Shown here: positions 61,554 through 64,000 of the stretch, one piece after another
How the letters are laid out: every line of letters starts with the position of its first letter
Position numbering within the stretch: position 1 is the first letter of the stretch
Assembly: GCA_037576215.1 (NCBI GenBank)
Contig: JBANDB010000003.1
Location: 2,356,001-2,420,000 of the forward strand
Source: Armillaria gallica
Lineage: Eukaryota > Basidiomycota > Agaricomycetes > Agaricales > Physalacriaceae
Length of the DNA: 64,000 nt
Direction: 5' to 3'
Made by a program: the position numbers and the translations under genes
The notes under the pieces: model-generated
Database searches by the model: none
What the model saw: the letters and a program-made list of their open reading frames with translations, nothing else
Told to the model about the DNA's origin: nothing

Positions 61554-64000
61554 TCATCCCGCTGGTCCCCAGACCGAAGGAGCCATGTACGCCTGCCTAG
61601 GGTCTAAAGACATATGCCGCGAGTGTATTGGGTGGGTAGGGCTTGCTGGGTAATACATAGCAGCAACATCAGCACCCATCGCCGCAGTGGGCGGATATAG
61701 CTCGTGGGTTCCGACAAACGATGGCTGCTCGATAGGTTGACTGTACCCGTCCGCGTAGTGCTGACCCATGTTAGGACTCAGGCTAGGCGCGCGCATAGAG
61801 CCGACGTTGGCTGATAAATTCCGTTGGTGGGGGTTCATAGAAAAAGATTGCGATTGCGAAGCGAAAGAAGCTGATGGAATGGATCCAGGAATGTATGTTT
61901 GGGGAGTCTGTGCGGAAGATGACAATGGCGGGGGCCAAGTCGTTTGCGGAGCGGATGGTGGCGTTTCATATAGCTGAGACTGAGAAATGAGAGGACTTTG
62001 GTTTTTATGGCCTGGGGGCTGGAGGGACGGTTCATCCTGAACGGCCGACCAGATGGATCGCAGTTGATTAGGTTCCGGACCAAATAGAAGAGGCGGCCTT
62101 GATTCAGAGATACTGCGAGATGCAGTGCGAGGCGAACCCATAAAATTGAGAAGGAGGTCTTGCGCCGTTACAGGTGGGGGATCTACCTTGGGCGCAATGA
62201 GGGGTGATCTATTCTTCAGAGGCGAGGCGGCCGGCGGTGCAATAGGGCTCAATGGCTTGATAGGTGTGATGGGAGTAGGACGCGAGACCGGAGATATAGT
62301 GGGTGGTGTTGGCCTGTGAACCGATTAGATAATGGAACGCAAAAAGAAGAATATAAGCACCTGGGATAAAGCACCATTTCTTCGTCCTCGTCCTCCTCGT
62401 CCTGTTCCTGAGCGTTCAGGTGTTCAAACGCTTCACGAACGATGTCATCATTTGTGTCGCTAGTGGCCTCAGTCATGACCTCATCCTCCTTGCATTCAGA
62501 GCGATAAGGTGCTACCGGTGCGCCGATACCGCCCATCGACCGTACAGGAGCAGGAATGGAAGTCTTCAAATTCAAGATGTCTGCAGCGTGCAGGGGTGAA
62601 CCCTAACAATGGTGTTAGTCTAATGATTAAATCTTACACGAAAGCACTTGCCTCTTCATCTGCGAGGAACTGTGCATCCATGAGAAGGTCGCTAATCCTC
62701 ATCAACTGCTCGACATTTGGATGCACTTGTTCTTCCACCTCCGTGTGGCGCTTGACAACGGCCATCTTCACAGGCAAGAATCCCTGCAGTTCAATATCTT
62801 CTTCCAAGCCAAAATTTAACGCTGGCAAGCCATCTACAGGGAACGCTCGCGAGAGCGCGTCTGTGAATTTGGCGAAGATAGACCAGAACTCAGCGATCTC
62901 GCTGGTGTCATCGCGAAATTCTTTGCCCTTCTCGATAACGTAAGTGTAGTTACCGCGTAGCCATTTGCTTGCCATTCTCAGCGCTGGAAGGGTACGACGG
63001 AAATTGGCGGTTATTCGCTGGGCGAGATCGGTTTGCTCAACATCGTCCGGTAGAGGAACTTTCAACTCCTCTATGCCAATCTCGAGTAAAGCCCGGTGAA
63101 GCAGTAGAACATGACAAAGGATTCTAACTTCGATGGCTGCGGGGGACAATATAGATGGTGGTGGTGAGTCTGCCGCCCTACGAGTTGCTACCGAAGCGGG
63201 CGAATCGCGGAACATTCGATGCTTCCACAAAGCGCCATGGGCGGTCACAAATAATTTACGAATGAGCTCTTCGGGTAGGTGTCGTCCGCCAACGAGTTCG
63301 GCTACCTCGGTGTAGATCTCCTTGGACTGTTTCTTTGTCAAAGAGTCCATCCTGCAAACAAGAAATCAGACGCGACTTTTTGAATGGGATATTTTGAAAA
63401 GTCTACTTTTGTAAACCGAGACGCCATAGAGCATGCAGAATGACGACCTTCTCCTTAAGTGCTGTTACAACTACAATTTTGGGAACTTGGGACGGATCGA
63501 CTGGAGGTCCGGTGTCTTTCTCCTTCTTCGAGCGGAGCTTCCATTGTTCCAACGCTTTAGTCAACACGGTACCCATATTCTCAGCTGCTGTGTCGTAGGG
63601 CTGACGGACGCAGAGGGCGCGATAATAATGAGCCAAAGACTCGAAAGAGTCCTTCTGGTACGAGGCGAGGATGGCTAGCTGATGCGATGGATTGCCGTCA
63701 TGAGGAACTAGCAGACGCGCCTGTTCGTAGGATTGTCGCGCTTTCGTATAATTCCTGGGCCTAGGAAGAGACTCGCCACCCGAGGCCCCCCCTCTCTTGT
63801 TCCGTCCCCGTCTAGGGAACTCGTCATGGCCTATTTTACCTCTCCCTCCACCCTCGTTATATTGCTCACGGTACCTGGCGATATCGCCCAAGCATACAAG
63901 TGCTTTGCTGAGTATAGACAGACGGCTTTCGCGCTGCTCTGGCGTCGTGGGTATGACAGACTCGTCGGGATCAGCTCGAGGGAACTGAAAATGATTGCGG
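61554..64000 (-). CDS. EST1/SMG7-like protein (5' end outside window)
   Basis: Belongs to the EST1/SMG5-7 family acting in telomerase recruitment or nonsense-mediated decay. Visible exons 64000-63407, 63351-62652, 62602-62361, 62313-61554; phase-checked, about 765 visible residues. LVCLGDIARYREQ, then NYTKARQSYEQARLLVPHDG NPSHQLAILASY and HYYRALCVRQPYDTAAENMG define the 14-3-3-like/Est1 DNA-RNA binding domain. The C-terminal 400 residues are Pro/Ser-rich with an acidic EQDEEDEDEE stretch. Intron 62603-62651 has a GC donor (GCAAGT). No PIN domain is present, which excludes SMG6. The N-terminus continues past the right edge. Confidence 0.88.

Overview
The window reads as nuclear DNA of a mushroom-forming basidiomycete (Agaricomycetes). 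Genes are cut by many introns of about 45-60 bp with GT-AG (occasionally GC-AG) ends. Several families are characteristic of that group: F-box proteins ending in a Cys motif, TKL-like kinases with an HGDIRG loop, 7-TM proteins, adenylate-forming reductases and an agaric-type non-LTR reverse transcriptase. All gene models were spliced by hand from the sequence. Models described as phase-checked have every listed exon joining in frame.

Layout. (1) 1-3 kb: 3' part of a METTL16-type RNA m6A methyltransferase, then a doubtful Tyr-rich gene. (2) 3.3-17.3 kb: accessory region. It holds a large inverted repeat whose arms each carry the same small coiled-coil/NLS gene around an F-box pseudogene and a second coiled-coil gene; a 7-TM gene; a decayed LINE reverse transcriptase; a tandem array of ~1-kb non-coding units; and a 326-bp MITE with clear ends. 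(3) 17.4-26.5 kb: housekeeping block with a TKL-like kinase, intron-containing tRNA-Tyr, dephospho-CoA kinase, the two enzymes that make GDP-L-fucose (GDP-mannose 4,6-dehydratase and GDP-L-fucose synthase, tail to tail), and FAD synthase firing head to head from a 42-bp spacer. (4) 26.5-32.6 kb: mosaic of duplicated blocks including an inverted second copy of the 7-TM gene. (5) 32.6-43 kb: small conserved protein, amidase, secreted intradiol dioxygenase, mitochondrial ribosomal uS8 and an A-T-R adenylate-forming reductase. (6) 43-55.9 kb: dense conserved genes: SDH assembly factor 2, DHH1 helicase, a PEX39-like KPWE protein, ArfGAP, a SNF2 ATPase and some unrecognised proteins. (7) 55.9-61.1 kb: gene-poor, with a decayed membrane-protein gene. 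(8) 61.6 kb to the right edge: EST1/SMG7-like protein, cut by the window end.

How genes relate. The clearest functional pair is the GDP-fucose pathway, two consecutive steps encoded next to each other. The most unusual structure is the inverted-repeat module at 3.5-8.5 kb. Nonsense changes that fit C-to-T decay recur in the accessory region (F-box gene, LINE, 7-TM copy 2).
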